Of a DNA stretch of 64,000 nt, positions 47,166-55,470 are shown piece by piece. This DNA is from JABWBD01 sp040768665 (GTDB lineage Bacteria > Planctomycetota > Planctomycetia > Pirellulales > Thermoguttaceae): positions 13,047 to 77,046 of the forward strand of contig JAXGMN010000061.1 of NCBI GenBank assembly GCA_040768665.1. The letters run 5' to 3'. A program made the translations under genes and the position numbers. Each line of letters begins with the position of its first letter. The first letter of the stretch is position 1. The notes under the pieces are model-generated. The model saw only the letters and a list, made by a program, of their open reading frames with translations, did no database searches and was not told where the DNA came from.

Positions 47166-47625
47166 CCCTAGATGATGTTGCGATGCATCCGGGCACTTCC
47201 AGCGCAGGCAATTCGCAGTTGACCGCTCCTGGCTCGCGTTCCATATGTCGAAAGACGTGCTGGTGCCCACCTTTCATCGTGCATTTACTGGCAATTGCGA
47301 TCGTGTCTGCCTGCGTCAGCGGGAAATTCTGATTGGACCAACTGCTTCCGAAAACGGATCTCCTCCAAGATGGTTATTGACGGCCGAGGCGCAAGCCTTA
47401 GACTGGCACCTCATAGGCTAGCGAGTAGGGACGAGTTGGCTCTGTCTGTTTGAGCTGGCCGCGGTTCTGAGATGTGGCGGCCGGGTTTGGCGATGCTCTC
47501 GCGCAAGGCCCGACGAGTCTGAATTCCTGTCGGTTTTTTTCCTGCAATGCCATCGTGATCCGCGCCGGGAAGCGTCTGCCCGGCGTCCGGAGTAGAAGTC
47601 CCATCTTGCTTAAAGGAGTCCCACG
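47166..47625. other. Gene-free stretch before the lipocalin-like cluster
   Basis: 460 bp with no gene recognised on either strand. The promoter of the following four-gene run probably lies here. An AAAGGAG ribosome-binding site (47609-47615) precedes the next ATG. Confidence 0.4.
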
Positions 47626-48213
47626 ATGAACCGACTGACGACAACGCTGTTCGCGGCGGCCCTTTTGTTGCTCGGCGTTTCCCCGTGCATCGGGGCGGAG
47701 GCCAAAGCGGTTCCGGATTACGAGCAGTTGAAAGCCCTGGAGTGGATGATCGGCGACTGGGAAGCGGAGTGGGTCATTCCTGCGGAAGGATTTCCATCCC
47801 TGGAGGGCTACGTTCCTGGCGCAGAAGTTCATTCCACAAGCTCCAATTTCTGGATGCAGAACAAGAATTATATCGGGTCGAAAGGCCGCGACGTCATGGA
47901 TGGCAAAGTGCTCCACGAGGTGTTTGAAATGGTGGGGGTGGATCCAAAGTCCAAGAAGATCATTCATTGGCTCTTCAGCATATTAGGGGGATGGGGAACC
48001 GGGGAGTGGAGTTTCGAGAACGGAACCTGGACGCTCAAGTGGTCTGGCACCACGGGAGACGGGACCAGGCTTGGAGGCGTCTCGTACATAACGCAGATTG
48101 ACGCTAATACGTACACGTGGGAAATGAAGCAACTGAAGAGAGACGGGAAGAATGTGCCGGATACCCCAAAGATCACCAATCGCCGGGTTGCCAAGAAACC
48201 GAAGTCAGGCTGA
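47626..48213 (+). CDS. Secreted lipocalin-like (DUF1579-type) protein, paralogue 1
   Basis: 195 residues with a signal peptide (LTTTLFAAALLLLGVSPCIGAEA). The mature part starts YEQLKALEWMIGDWEAEW, the typical opening of DUF1579/nitrobindin-like beta-barrels, and contains GTGEWSFENGTWTLKWSGTTGDGT. The same opening recurs in the second half of the gene at 50130 (NYERLKALEDYIGDWVGEV). Four such genes lie in tandem and probably arose by duplication. Function unknown; a small-molecule-binding barrel is the best guess. The RBS is AAAGGAG. Confidence 0.7.
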   Translation: MNRLTTTLFAAALLLLGVSPCIGAEAKAVPDYEQLKALEWMIGDWEAEWVIPAEGFPSLEGYVPGAEVHSTSSNFWMQNKNYIGSKGRDVMDGKVLHEVFEMVGVDPKSKKIIHWLFSILGGWGTGEWSFENGTWTLKWSGTTGDGTRLGGVSYITQIDANTYTWEMKQLKRDGKNVPDTPKITNRRVAKKPKSG

Positions 48214-48274
48214 CTGGAACCCCCGATGGAATCCTCATAGGCTGCTTTCACCATTGGATGCATGAAGACCCGTT

Positions 48275-48862
48275 TTGGAGGAGATCGACCATGCGCTGAC
48301 CGTATTACTCACGACCGTAGCCGGCATGATCCTCGCCGCAGGAACCGCAGGGGCGGAGGAGAAACGTGTTGCCACGGAAAACGTCGGCGGCCACTACCTG
48401 GAATTTTGGAAGAGCTATTTCCAGGGACAATGGACAGCCAGAGTCGTCGGAGGAGAGGATAGCGGGCGAATTGCCGTTGGAAATGAGGGGACGTGGTCCT
48501 GTCAATTGGCCCCGACGGAGAATTCAGTCCTGATGTCCGGGACCATCAATGGAAAGCCTGACTCCAATGGGATCGGCGGTGTAGACGCCAGCGCCAACGT
48601 CTGGAGAGAGGTCTTCTTTATGGGCGACGGCGGCCATCTGACGCAGTTCTACCGAGCCAAGCCTGCCGATCTGCTCGGAGATCCCGCCGGTAAGGTCATC
48701 CGGGGAAAGGCCAAGTACATCCACGCTGACGGGGGAATCGACGACAGCGACATCGCAGTCTCCATTGTGGACCGAGACATCTACGAATACGCGGCCACGA
48801 ATCGACACAATGGTGAAGAGAAACTGCCGGACCTCAGGGCTGTCTACAAACGGAAGAAGTAG
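48275..48862 (+). CDS. Secreted lipocalin-like protein, paralogue 2, with damaged start
   Basis: The mature part (EFWKSYFQGQWTARVVGGEDSGRIAVGNEGTWSCQL...) is a short beta-barrel-like protein of the same cluster. GGAGGAG (48277-48283) is followed at proper distance by ATG 48291, but that frame stops after two codons (ATG CGC TGA). One base later the frame reads LTVLLTTVAGMILAAGTAGAEE, a good signal peptide. A one-base loss just after the start codon is likely, so translation is in doubt. TTG 48275 is the only other upstream start in frame. Confidence 0.6.
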   Translation: MEEIDHALTVLLTTVAGMILAAGTAGAEEKRVATENVGGHYLEFWKSYFQGQWTARVVGGEDSGRIAVGNEGTWSCQLAPTENSVLMSGTINGKPDSNGIGGVDASANVWREVFFMGDGGHLTQFYRAKPADLLGDPAGKVIRGKAKYIHADGGIDDSDIAVSIVDRDIYEYAATNRHNGEEKLPDLRAVYKRKK

Positions 48863-48951
48863 CACGAAACGGGAGGATGTTGTTTTGGCGATTGTGGACG
48901 GCCGGGAGAAAGACCAGGCGAGCCCGGCACATTTCTCAAGGGAGGTGGATC

Positions 48952-49944
48952 ATGCAAGGTGTTGTCAGTTGCGTTGTCTTGCTTTTGCCCTTGGTTGTCG
49001 GGCAGGCTGCGGAACAACCGTCGAAAAAGGACCTGGCGAATCTTCGGGGCTTCTTGGGAACGTGGGAGTCAACGGACATCGAATTCGATGGCCGGAATAT
49101 CCAGGGTACGACTTGCTGGCGCCCCTTTCTGAATGGGCATTTCATCGAGCAGAAGTGGACGACTCACGATGCGAGCGGCAAGCTGGCGGAAACCGGGCTC
49201 ATGCTCATCGGGACAGATCCGTCCGATCAGCGAACGAAGTTCTGGGCGTTTCTGAGCGATGGCTGCTACGCTCACGGTACCTTGGACGAATGCGACGGCA
49301 CGAAGGTCCGCCTGACCACGGAGGAACTGAGGGCGGGCGGCGCGAAGCGCAGCGGCCGAATATCCCTGGATCTGGAGGACAAAGATACCTATCGATGGGA
49401 AATCGTCTATGAGGATGGCAAAAAGGGGAGCGGCGTCTTCAAGAGAACCAAGCAAAAGAAGGCGGCCTGGCCGCAACCCACGAGCAAAATGCCCGAGGGC
49501 GTCGACGAACCCATGAAGGACCTCGCTTGGTGGGCCGGCGCCTGCACTACCGAGGGCACCGATGCCTTCACGGGCAAGACATCCGTCGGCCAATCCCGAT
49601 GCGGCTGGACGCTCGGCGGCAAGTTCCTTCTGTATGACCTTGCTTTCGTGGAGAGCGATCTGGCCGCCGGGCGGTACAGGGCGATCGTTGGGGTGGACCC
49701 GTCCACAAACGTGCCGACGGGCTGGGAATTCGACAGCGCGGGGACGGTGGGCAAGTACACGGTTTCCGATAAGGGCCAAGACATCACAGGCAAAGCGATC
49801 TCACCCATCGCGGGTGTGCTCGACTTCAAGGGAAGGATGGCCCAGACCGAAACCGGCTTTGAGTACCGAGCGACCGGAAAACTGCCGACGGGGAAGGAGA
49901 CGAGTTACTACGGTGTCTGGAAGAAGCGTCCCGATGGGGAGTGA
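48952..49944 (+). CDS. Secreted lipocalin-like protein, paralogue 3 (two-domain)
   Basis: 330 residues with a signal peptide (GVVSCVVLLLPLVVGQAAE) and two barrel-like halves. The first starts LANLRGFLGTWESTDIEFDGRN, the second starts MKDLAWWAGACTTEGTDAFTGKTSVGQSRCGWTLGGKFLLYDL and ends YYGVWKKR. ATG 48952 has a GGGAGG Shine-Dalgarno six to twelve bases upstream; the frame opening at 48877 lacks one. No catalytic motif is visible. Confidence 0.72.
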   Translation: MQGVVSCVVLLLPLVVGQAAEQPSKKDLANLRGFLGTWESTDIEFDGRNIQGTTCWRPFLNGHFIEQKWTTHDASGKLAETGLMLIGTDPSDQRTKFWAFLSDGCYAHGTLDECDGTKVRLTTEELRAGGAKRSGRISLDLEDKDTYRWEIVYEDGKKGSGVFKRTKQKKAAWPQPTSKMPEGVDEPMKDLAWWAGACTTEGTDAFTGKTSVGQSRCGWTLGGKFLLYDLAFVESDLAAGRYRAIVGVDPSTNVPTGWEFDSAGTVGKYTVSDKGQDITGKAISPIAGVLDFKGRMAQTETGFEYRATGKLPTGKETSYYGVWKKRPDGE

Positions 49945-50129
49945 CGAGCCATCGTTCATAGGATGCGTTGCGGCTGGACTCTCGGGCGGACCAGTACATC
50001 CGACCGCCGATCCCGCTGCTTACTGTCCCACGAGCATGAGATTGCGAGCTTTGCCGATAACCGGCCTGAAAACTCACGCTGGTTTTCCAATTCCTGACAG
50101 TCCATCGTTACTCTGAGGGAGGGTCTACC

Positions 50130-51143
50130 ATGTTGATGCAAGCGTGGTTCCGTCTGGTGATTCTGGTAGCCGTTGGTCTGGTCTCCTACCCGGCGGCTTT
50201 TGGCCAAGACAAACGGTCCAAGCCGCAGTCCCTGGCTAAGGACTATATCGTCGGCAAATGGATCGCCGAAGGCACCGTGGATGGGAAGGCCGTGACGGGC
50301 TTCATGCGGATCAGCCCCACGGCGGGCGGAGCGTGCCTGATCTACAACTGGTCGTATGGTCCGTCGCCGGACAAGATGGTGCGCGGGGCGGCTCTGGGAG
50401 GTCGCGATCCCAACTCGACCGACTTCCTTGAGTATTGCTTTGAATCCGACGGGTCGCACTTTATCAGCCGCTTCCTGGATACACCCTTCCCCGATATTGG
50501 TGTCGGGCATGGCGAGCGAACGGGAACCATCAACGGAAAACCTTACAAAGGCAAACTTACGGTTGATCGACAAGGCCGGGCCGAATTTACCTTCGTGGCA
50601 AGCTCGGATAGCGGTGAAGACGTCAGGTTCACTTTTCGACGGGTGCAGGAGGTAGCCGCGGTTTCACAGAACTACGAGCGCCTCAAGGCTCTGGAGGACT
50701 ACATCGGGGACTGGGTAGGCGAGGTGACGTTGGTGGACGACATCCCCGGCTTTGCCAAGAAAGGCGAGACCGTAACGAACCGGCCTTCTTTGAAATGGGT
50801 GCTGAACAAGTCCGCCGTGCAGATGGACTTGACGGGCATCTCCGCTGACGGCAAGGCCATCGACACCCGCTGGTTGTTCGGATGGGACAGTTCGAAAAAC
50901 GAGATTGGCTACTCGGGGATGGATTCAGGTGGCAGTCGGAGTTGGGGCACGCTGAAGAAGGAAGGCTCGGACAAGTGGATTTGGCAGATGAAGTGGTGTT
51001 CGGCCGAAACCAAGGAGGGCAGTTGCACGGACGTGACCACGATGCAGGAGAACAACACCGTCCACGTTCACGAGTACACCAACTGCGTAGCCGATGGCAA
51101 GTCCCAGCCGGACTCGAAGGTCGTCTACAAGCGGGTGAAGTAG
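50130..51143 (+). CDS. Secreted lipocalin-like protein, paralogue 4 (two-domain)
   Basis: 337 residues with a signal peptide ending near AAFGQD and two similar halves: YIVGKWIAEGTVDGKAVTGFMRI and YERLKALEDYIGDWVGEVTLVDD. Each half ends in a short R/K-rich strand (FTFRRVQE, VVYKRVK). GAGGGAGG precedes ATG 50130. The second half is close in pattern to paralogue 1. Last gene of the tandem cluster. Confidence 0.72.
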   Translation: MLMQAWFRLVILVAVGLVSYPAAFGQDKRSKPQSLAKDYIVGKWIAEGTVDGKAVTGFMRISPTAGGACLIYNWSYGPSPDKMVRGAALGGRDPNSTDFLEYCFESDGSHFISRFLDTPFPDIGVGHGERTGTINGKPYKGKLTVDRQGRAEFTFVASSDSGEDVRFTFRRVQEVAAVSQNYERLKALEDYIGDWVGEVTLVDDIPGFAKKGETVTNRPSLKWVLNKSAVQMDLTGISADGKAIDTRWLFGWDSSKNEIGYSGMDSGGSRSWGTLKKEGSDKWIWQMKWCSAETKEGSCTDVTTMQENNTVHVHEYTNCVADGKSQPDSKVVYKRVK

Positions 51144-51222
51144 CCGGCTTCTTGGGTGTACACGGACTGCTCGCAATCAGAATACTTCCGATTGCCATTT
51201 CCAACAGGAGCAGGCCATCACT

Positions 51223-51735
51223 ATGAACAAATATATTCTAATGATAGGACTGCTGGCGTGCGCGATCCTCGCAAGCTCGACGCGAGGACAATCGGCAGGC
51301 AACCCAACAGAGACTCCTTCGACGATAAGCCCCAACGCCCAGGCGTTTCTCAAGAGTGCCGACTGGACGAAGACGCCGATTCAAGATATTCCAGCCTTCC
51401 GAACAGGTTTTGCTGCTCACATGGCTGTGTTGCAGGATGCCGCCCAGCGTAAGTTCAGCCCAAAGCTGGAGCGGAAAAGGATTGCTGGGGTTAATGTGCT
51501 TGTGGGGGAGGTTTGGGCCGGGTCGCCCCCGGGGTGCCAACACCCCGGGGGGCCCCGCCCCGCGGGGCCCCTGCACGCGGACCAGGATCGTCTGGTTGGG
51601 GAGGTTGTTCCGGACATCAGGGAGCGGTACGCCAAGCGACACCTGCATCTGGTCGATGTGGATCGCCGCTGGAGAGTCTCAACAAATCAACCGGAAAGGG
51701 GGCAGCGACGCGAAAATCTGCGTCCGAATGATTAG
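51223..51735 (+). pseudogene. Chimeric ORF: secreted-protein start fused to a DUF4062-type fragment
   Basis: Residues 1-95 have a signal peptide (YILMIGLLACAILASSTRGQ) and end KLERKRIAGVNVLVGEVW, perhaps the start of a secreted esterase. From 51571 the frame reads LHADQDRLVGEVVPDIRERYAKRHLHLVDVDRRWRVS, which resembles the N-terminal DUF4062 region of NACHT/STAND proteins. The join (51515-51570) is two adjacent GC-rich palindromes. Neither half is complete, so this is most likely a rearrangement product. Confidence 0.55.
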
Positions 51736-51900
51736 GACTGGAAGATCGGCACGCCTGATCAAGGGGAGTCTTGAGAGATCCTCTACGGCGTACTCAACGA
51801 TCCGCAGATGCAGCGGCGGGCATTCTTCTTTTTCCGAGACCCGGCGTTCGTCCGGGAGTTGGACGCCTCGCATCGGCAAGTGTTCTGTGAGGGCCCGCAA
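51571..51900 (+). pseudogene. Remnant of a DUF4062/NACHT (TEP1/NPHP3-like) gene
   Basis: Beyond the DUF4062-like part, another frame (from 51775) reads EILYGVLNDPQMQRRAFFFFRDPAFVRELDA, a signature found after the DUF4062 domain in large NACHT-WD40 proteins. It is preceded by an in-frame TGA. About 100 codons survive in two frames. Such proteins can be defence-related, but nothing functional remains. Confidence 0.45.
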
Positions 51901-51906
51901 GGAGGG

Positions 51907-51955
51907 TGTCAGGAACCTTTTGCGGAAAGACCGATTAAAGGTTCCTGACACTTTA
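51907..51955 (+). repeat. Family E palindromic repeat, short copy
   Basis: GTGTCAGGAACCTTTTGC and TTAAAGGTTCCTGACACTT. The inner arms match those of the element inserted at 32623. Confidence 0.7.
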
Positions 51956-52017
51956 TGCTGGTCCGTGGTTGTGGCTTCGCATGTTGGTACGTGGGAAAGA
52001 CGATCATCGAAGCCGCC

Positions 52018-52154
52018 GCCAACAAGGGCTCGGCCGCTGAGTCCTGCGAGGACGCCTCGGTGGTGGTTGCTGCCGCTAACCTCTGGTAGAATCAAACGTA
52101 GTTGAAACCCGGCTGGTCCTGGCAACTACGGCGTCGGCCGCACGTTCCGTTGGC
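52018..52154 (+). repeat. attC-like cassette repeat 1
   Basis: GCCAAC ... CGGCCG ... CGGCCG ... GTTGGC. Inner pairs are spaced 7 bases from the left end and 8 from the right end, an asymmetry like the extrahelical bases of attC sites. The centre contains GGTGGTGG.. and CTGGTAGAATCAAACGTAGTT. Bases 51963-52099 are nearly identical to 54923-55059. Confidence 0.6.
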
Positions 52155-52165
52155 CCGACTTGAAC

Positions 52166-52858
52166 ATGGACCCTCCATCACGGACACCTGAAGGCGAAGG
52201 GCATCGATGCCGAGTATGCGGCAATCGAGTCGTCGTAGAACCGTCGCAGGATACTCGCGATGCCCCGTGCCCCTGCTGCGGCTCGTTGCTTTGGTTTGAA
52301 AGTCCTGATAGCTCGACAAGGGAACACGGACGACTCGAAGAAACCAAACAGCAGATCCGAGTTCTTGTGCAGGAGTGTGCTGAGCTTTCCAGGCAACGGA
52401 TGCCGCTTCGGGAGTTTTTCTGCCAATTCTTGACGCGTGTTGTTGCCGCTCTCGCCGCGCACGGTGGAGCGATCTGGACAGTCAATGACCACGCCTTGGC
52501 TCTTGAGTGCGACGTGGACCTTCCGAAGACGAATCTCCACAACGACGAAGAGAAACAGAAGCGGCATACTCGGCTTCTCCTGAAGGTCTTGCACGAGGGC
52601 CAGGGGATGTTGGTCCCGCCCCGTTCGCAGAGTACCGGCGAAAGCGAGATGGAGAATCCGACCGACTTCCTCCTGGTTCTGAGCCCCTTCCGATCGGAAA
52701 CGGGACTCATCGGCTTGGTGGAAGTCTTCCAGAGGCCGGATTCGGGGAACGCCACCCGAAGAGGTTGCTTGCGGTTCGTGACGCAGATGTGTGAACTTGC
52801 GAGCAGCAGCCCTGTCTTTCGGACACGGAGGAAGCCCTGGTGGAAGCTGTGGCGATGA
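52166..52858 (+). CDS. Zinc-ribbon plus GAF-like domain protein (cassette ORF)
   Basis: 230 residues. A zinc ribbon comes first (CRVCGNRV...CPCCGSLLWF). A region like the N-terminal GAF-like module of planctomycete HlyD/efflux-adaptor proteins follows (QQIRVLVQECAELSRQRMPLREFFCQFLTRVVAALAAHGGAIWTV, then NPTDFLLVLSPFRSETGLIGLVEVFQRPDSGNATRRGCLRFVTQMCELA). The protein ends RRKPWWKLWR. ATG 52166 lies 12 bp behind attC-like repeat 1 and the stop lies 9 bp before repeat 2. Function unknown, probably a sensor or adaptor. Confidence 0.65.
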   Translation: MDPPSRTPEGEGHRCRVCGNRVVVEPSQDTRDAPCPCCGSLLWFESPDSSTREHGRLEETKQQIRVLVQECAELSRQRMPLREFFCQFLTRVVAALAAHGGAIWTVNDHALALECDVDLPKTNLHNDEEKQKRHTRLLLKVLHEGQGMLVPPRSQSTGESEMENPTDFLLVLSPFRSETGLIGLVEVFQRPDSGNATRRGCLRFVTQMCELASSSPVFRTRRKPWWKLWR

Positions 52859-52867
52859 ATCGGAAAC

Positions 52868-52982
52868 GCCAACATTCCGCAGCCCCAGAGCGGGTCGCCA
52901 ATTGGTGGTGCGAACGAGCCGGGGGTGGAACACTGACCCTTTGTCGAACCGTATTCCGGAACTGGCTGCGGCGACCGTTGGC
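52868..52982 (+). repeat. attC-like cassette repeat 2
   Basis: GCCAAC-ATTC-CGCAGCC on the left and GGCTGCG-GCGACC-GTTGGC on the right. The inner arm is complementary within this copy but different from copy 1. It starts 9 bp after the preceding stop codon. Confidence 0.6.
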
Positions 52983-53012
52983 CCGCGGCGAGGCCATCAT
53001 GGAGAGCGTTGT

Positions 53013-53312
53013 ATGAAGCCGGGAACGACCTTTGTCGCGGGCGGCGGGTGGGTTATTCGTCGGGCAGTTGGAAGACGGAAAGCGCGATTCTTCGCCGTCC
53101 TGGCACTCGTGTGGTCCCCCGTATGCGTTAGCGCGGGAGTGATCGTCGGCTCGGCAGAGTTGTCGCTTCTATCGCAACGGGCCTGCATCGTCCTATTGGC
53201 GTTGGAGCTGGTTTTCATAGCGATTGCCGTCGGGTTTGCGGTCATAGAGAAACCGCGCGAGATCGCCAAGTATGTGCCGAATCCTGACTGCGACAAGCAC
53301 AACCTATATTGA
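53013..53312 (+). CDS. Small two-helix membrane protein (cassette ORF)
   Basis: 99 residues with two hydrophobic segments (FFAVLALVWSPVCVSAGVIV and ACIVLLALELVFIAIAVGFAVI) and a polar C-terminus. No family recognised. ATG 53013 follows repeat 2 by 30 bp and the stop precedes repeat 3 by 3 bp. Confidence 0.55.
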   Translation: MKPGTTFVAGGGWVIRRAVGRRKARFFAVLALVWSPVCVSAGVIVGSAELSLLSQRACIVLLALELVFIAIAVGFAVIEKPREIAKYVPNPDCDKHNLY

Positions 53313-53315
53313 TGA

Positions 53316-53451
53316 GCCAACACGCAGCGGCTAAGCCCGGCATCCGTGCCGGGGACGCCTCCGGTGTGGTGCGGACCGCGGCGGGGTGGTAAACTGGATC
53401 GTAGTTGAAACTCAAACCAAGTGGCCGGGATCGGCCTCGGCTTCCGTTGGC
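53316..53451 (+). repeat. attC-like cassette repeat 3
   Basis: AGCCAAC on the left, GTTGGCT on the right, a central hairpin CCCGGCATCCGTGCCGGGG, then GGTGTGGTGCGGACCGCGGC, GGTGGTAAACTGG and GTAGTTGAAAC. This is the clearest copy of the internal consensus. Confidence 0.62.
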
Positions 53452-53578
53452 TCCGTCAAACAGCCAATAGCCGTATTGCTTGCATGATGATCAGCGATCC
53501 GCAAGATGAGCCGGCAACACCAGAGTGCATGCGGCGCGGCTCGGACCGTGGTAGAATGGCGAGAGGAGGAATACGCTG

Positions 53579-53839
53579 ATGAGTTTGGTCTTGCATCTAC
53601 CGCCGGAACTCGAGTCCGATCTGGTGGCTGAGGCTTCCCGGATGGGCCTTCCCCTGCCGGAGTATGTCAGGCGGGTGCTGCTAGCTGGGCGTCCTGCCGG
53701 GTCGATGCCGCGTAACGGCTCGGAACTGGTGTCATATTGGCAAGGCGAAGGGCTCGTGGGCACGCGGTCCGACGTCACCGACAGCCGAGAGCACGCCCGC
53801 ACGTTGAGACAGCAGGCCGAACGGAGGGAGCGACCCTAA
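53579..53839 (+). CDS. Small ribbon-helix-helix-like protein, possible antitoxin
   Basis: 86 residues. SLVLHLPPELESDLVAEASRMGLPLPEYVRRVLL has the strand-helix-helix spacing of ribbon-helix-helix DNA-binding proteins such as antitoxins. The second half (ELVSYWQGEGLVGTRSDVTDSREHARTLRQQAERR) is seen in planctomycete antitoxin-like proteins. GGAGGAA precedes the ATG. No toxin gene is visible next to it. Confidence 0.6.
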   Translation: MSLVLHLPPELESDLVAEASRMGLPLPEYVRRVLLAGRPAGSMPRNGSELVSYWQGEGLVGTRSDVTDSREHARTLRQQAERRERP

Positions 53840-54118
53840 TCCATGGATTTGGTGGATATGGCTCTTGGCTAGCCGCTGTAGCTGGTGAACCTTTGGCTCC
53901 TGCCGCATGAGGCGGCAAGGGGCCCGAAACAGTCACGGGGGACGAACGCTAGCTGCCGAACCTCGTTCACCTGTGGGCCGAGCCCACGGGGGTCCTTATG
54001 GAACAAAACCCGATGCCAAGCACACAGTCGAACACCCGATGTCTTCACCTCCCCACTGCCGACCCCCTCGGCTTCCACGGTACCTCTGTTCGACCGATCA
54101 CTGCCCGAATTCTTGTTC
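53840..54118. other. Unassigned stretch inside the cassette region
   Basis: Open frames exist on both strands, but none has a recognisable domain. The minus strand reads VRQLAFVPRDCFGPLAASCG, a phrase I cannot assign to a family. It may be a remnant of a mobile element. Confidence 0.3.
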
Positions 54119-54200
54119 ATCCGTGCCCCGGCTTTGCCATCCGTGCTGCTTCGTCTTCCACTTGTTCTCATAGCACGGATGGCAAGGCCGGGGCACGGAT
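54119..54200 (+). repeat. Family F long inverted repeat
   Basis: 30-bp arms separated by 22 bp: CATCCGTGCCCCGGCTTTGC... (54119-54148) and ...GCAAGGCCGGGGCACGGATG (54171-54200), with one mismatch. Within each arm CATCCGTGC occurs again in part, giving a nested repeat. Confidence 0.8.
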
Positions 54201-54224
54201 GAAGATGAGGAACAAAACCGGAAA

Positions 54225-54640
54225 CCCAGTAAGCCGACGACATGCCATCTTGCCTGCCTCGACCGTGAGGTCGACGCGAGGAAAGGACGTCGCATAATAG
54301 TCCCTGTTGCCGTAGGTATCCGTCGATTGAGCCTCGATCGGCTCTTCGTCCGTCAAGTCGCCATTATGGTTCCGGTCGAAGTAGAGCCGGTCGTAGGGCA
54401 CCGCCTTGAACGCCTTCTTTGGCGTTTCGGGTTCTGAACCGGTCAATATCTTGGCCAGTGCCGCGAGGAACCCGCCCTCCGGCTTTTTCTCCTTGTCCGC
54501 GTCTTTCTCGTCGGCCCCGGTCACGGAGGAATCGAGAACGTAGCCGAAACTCTGCGAGCCCAGCGTGACCACTCCGCGAACCGGGTGCGTCGTATGGTAC
54601 TTGTGCGGCTCCTCTGCTGCCCGCCGAACCGGACTCCCTC
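54225..54640 (-). pseudogene. Fragment of a planctomycete protein with DxNxDG-type motif
   Basis: The minus strand reads GVVTLGSQSFGYVLDSS, a Lys/Glu-rich spacer, then DRLYFDRNHNGDLTDEEPIEAQ, a calcium-loop-like motif common in secreted planctomycete proteins, and YYATSFPRVDLTVEAGK. The frame changes near 54570, and the 3' end runs into repeat F. Both ends are incomplete. Confidence 0.45.
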
Positions 54641-54976
54641 CGAAATGGGCACGGAGACGTGCTGCCGCCCGGCCGCACAGTAGATCAAGGGTCGAAGGGC
54701 GCCGTTGGCACGCACCTTCCCTTTGCGCAGCGCGTGAGCGGGCAAAATCAGAACGTCGCCCAGCAGCTTCGGCCAGATAAAAGCGACCACACCGCTTCCC
54801 GCCACGATGCCCGAGAGGACTTTGCCGGGGGGAGGGCAGAAAAGAAGATGGAAGAAAAGAAGATGAACCTGGTCCCTTGGCGATTCACTGTCGCGGGTTA
54901 GGATCGGTAGCAGGTCTCGCTACGTGGTTGTGGCTTCGCATGTTGGTACGTGGGAAAGACGATCATCGAAGCCGCC

Positions 54977-55124
54977 GCCAACAAGGGCTCGGCCGCTGAG
55001 TCCTGCGAGGACGCCTCGGTGGTGGTTGCTGCCGCCAGCCCCTGGTACAATCAGACGTAGTTCAAAGCCGGGCATCGAAAGGGCAAGACATGCGAATACT
55101 GCATCCAAGTTTCCGCCCGTTGCC
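54977..55124 (+). repeat. attC-like cassette repeat 4
   Basis: The left part is the same as repeat 1 (GCCAACAAGGGCTCGGCCGC). The right end is less regular (GTTGCC at 55119). Bases 54923-55059 duplicate 51963-52099 with only a few differences. The next ORF begins inside the right arm. Confidence 0.5.
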
Positions 55125-55302
55125 GAGGCGAGCAGCTTATTGCCTCATAGCGGCGTGTGCTGCTTTTGCTTGTGGATACGTCGCTACCTGCTTCGAGCAG
55201 CGTGTCGCCATCCAACTCGGCGTCGTGCTCATGGCGATATCGGCGGTCACCGCAGGAGTTGTTCTGCTCAGGGTCAATTCCACTGGCCGCTGGAGGATCT
55301 GA
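55090..55302 (+). CDS. Very small membrane protein (cassette ORF)
   Basis: 70 residues with two hydrophobic segments (AYCLIAACAAFACGYVATCF and VAIQLGVVLMAISAVTAGVVLL). No family recognised. The stop codon coincides with the left edge of repeat 5. Confidence 0.45.
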   Translation: MRILHPSFRPLPRRAAYCLIAACAAFACGYVATCFEQRVAIQLGVVLMAISAVTAGVVLLRVNSTGRWRI

Positions 55303-55457
55303 TCAAATCACCCAACATGGACAGGCTGTTTTGCCGCGGCATCCATGCCGCCGACGCCTTGACCGTGGTTTCGGCCACTAACCTTTGGTAGAATAGAACA
55401 ACGTGCAAACCAGGGCTGGCTTCGGCGAATACGGCGTCAGCCCGTCCTTTCGTTGGC
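55302..55457 (+). repeat. attC-like cassette repeat 5
   Basis: CCCAAC-AT-GGACAGGCTG on the left and CAGCCCGTCC-TTTC-GTTGGC on the right are complementary apart from one base and unequal spacers. The centre has GCCGCGGCATCCATGCCGCC, CTTTGGTAGAATAG and GTGCAAACC. Confidence 0.6.
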
Positions 55458-55470
55458 CGGGCGCATCCTT

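Noticed and set aside
48305..48865. Minus-strand frames opposite the lipocalin-like genes
   Set aside because: No signal peptide or domain, and the plus-strand genes have ribosome-binding sites and signal peptides.
51515..51570. GC-rich palindromes as a transcription terminator
   Set aside because: They sit inside an open frame at a join between unrelated sequences and have no T-tract; a rearrangement junction is a better reading.
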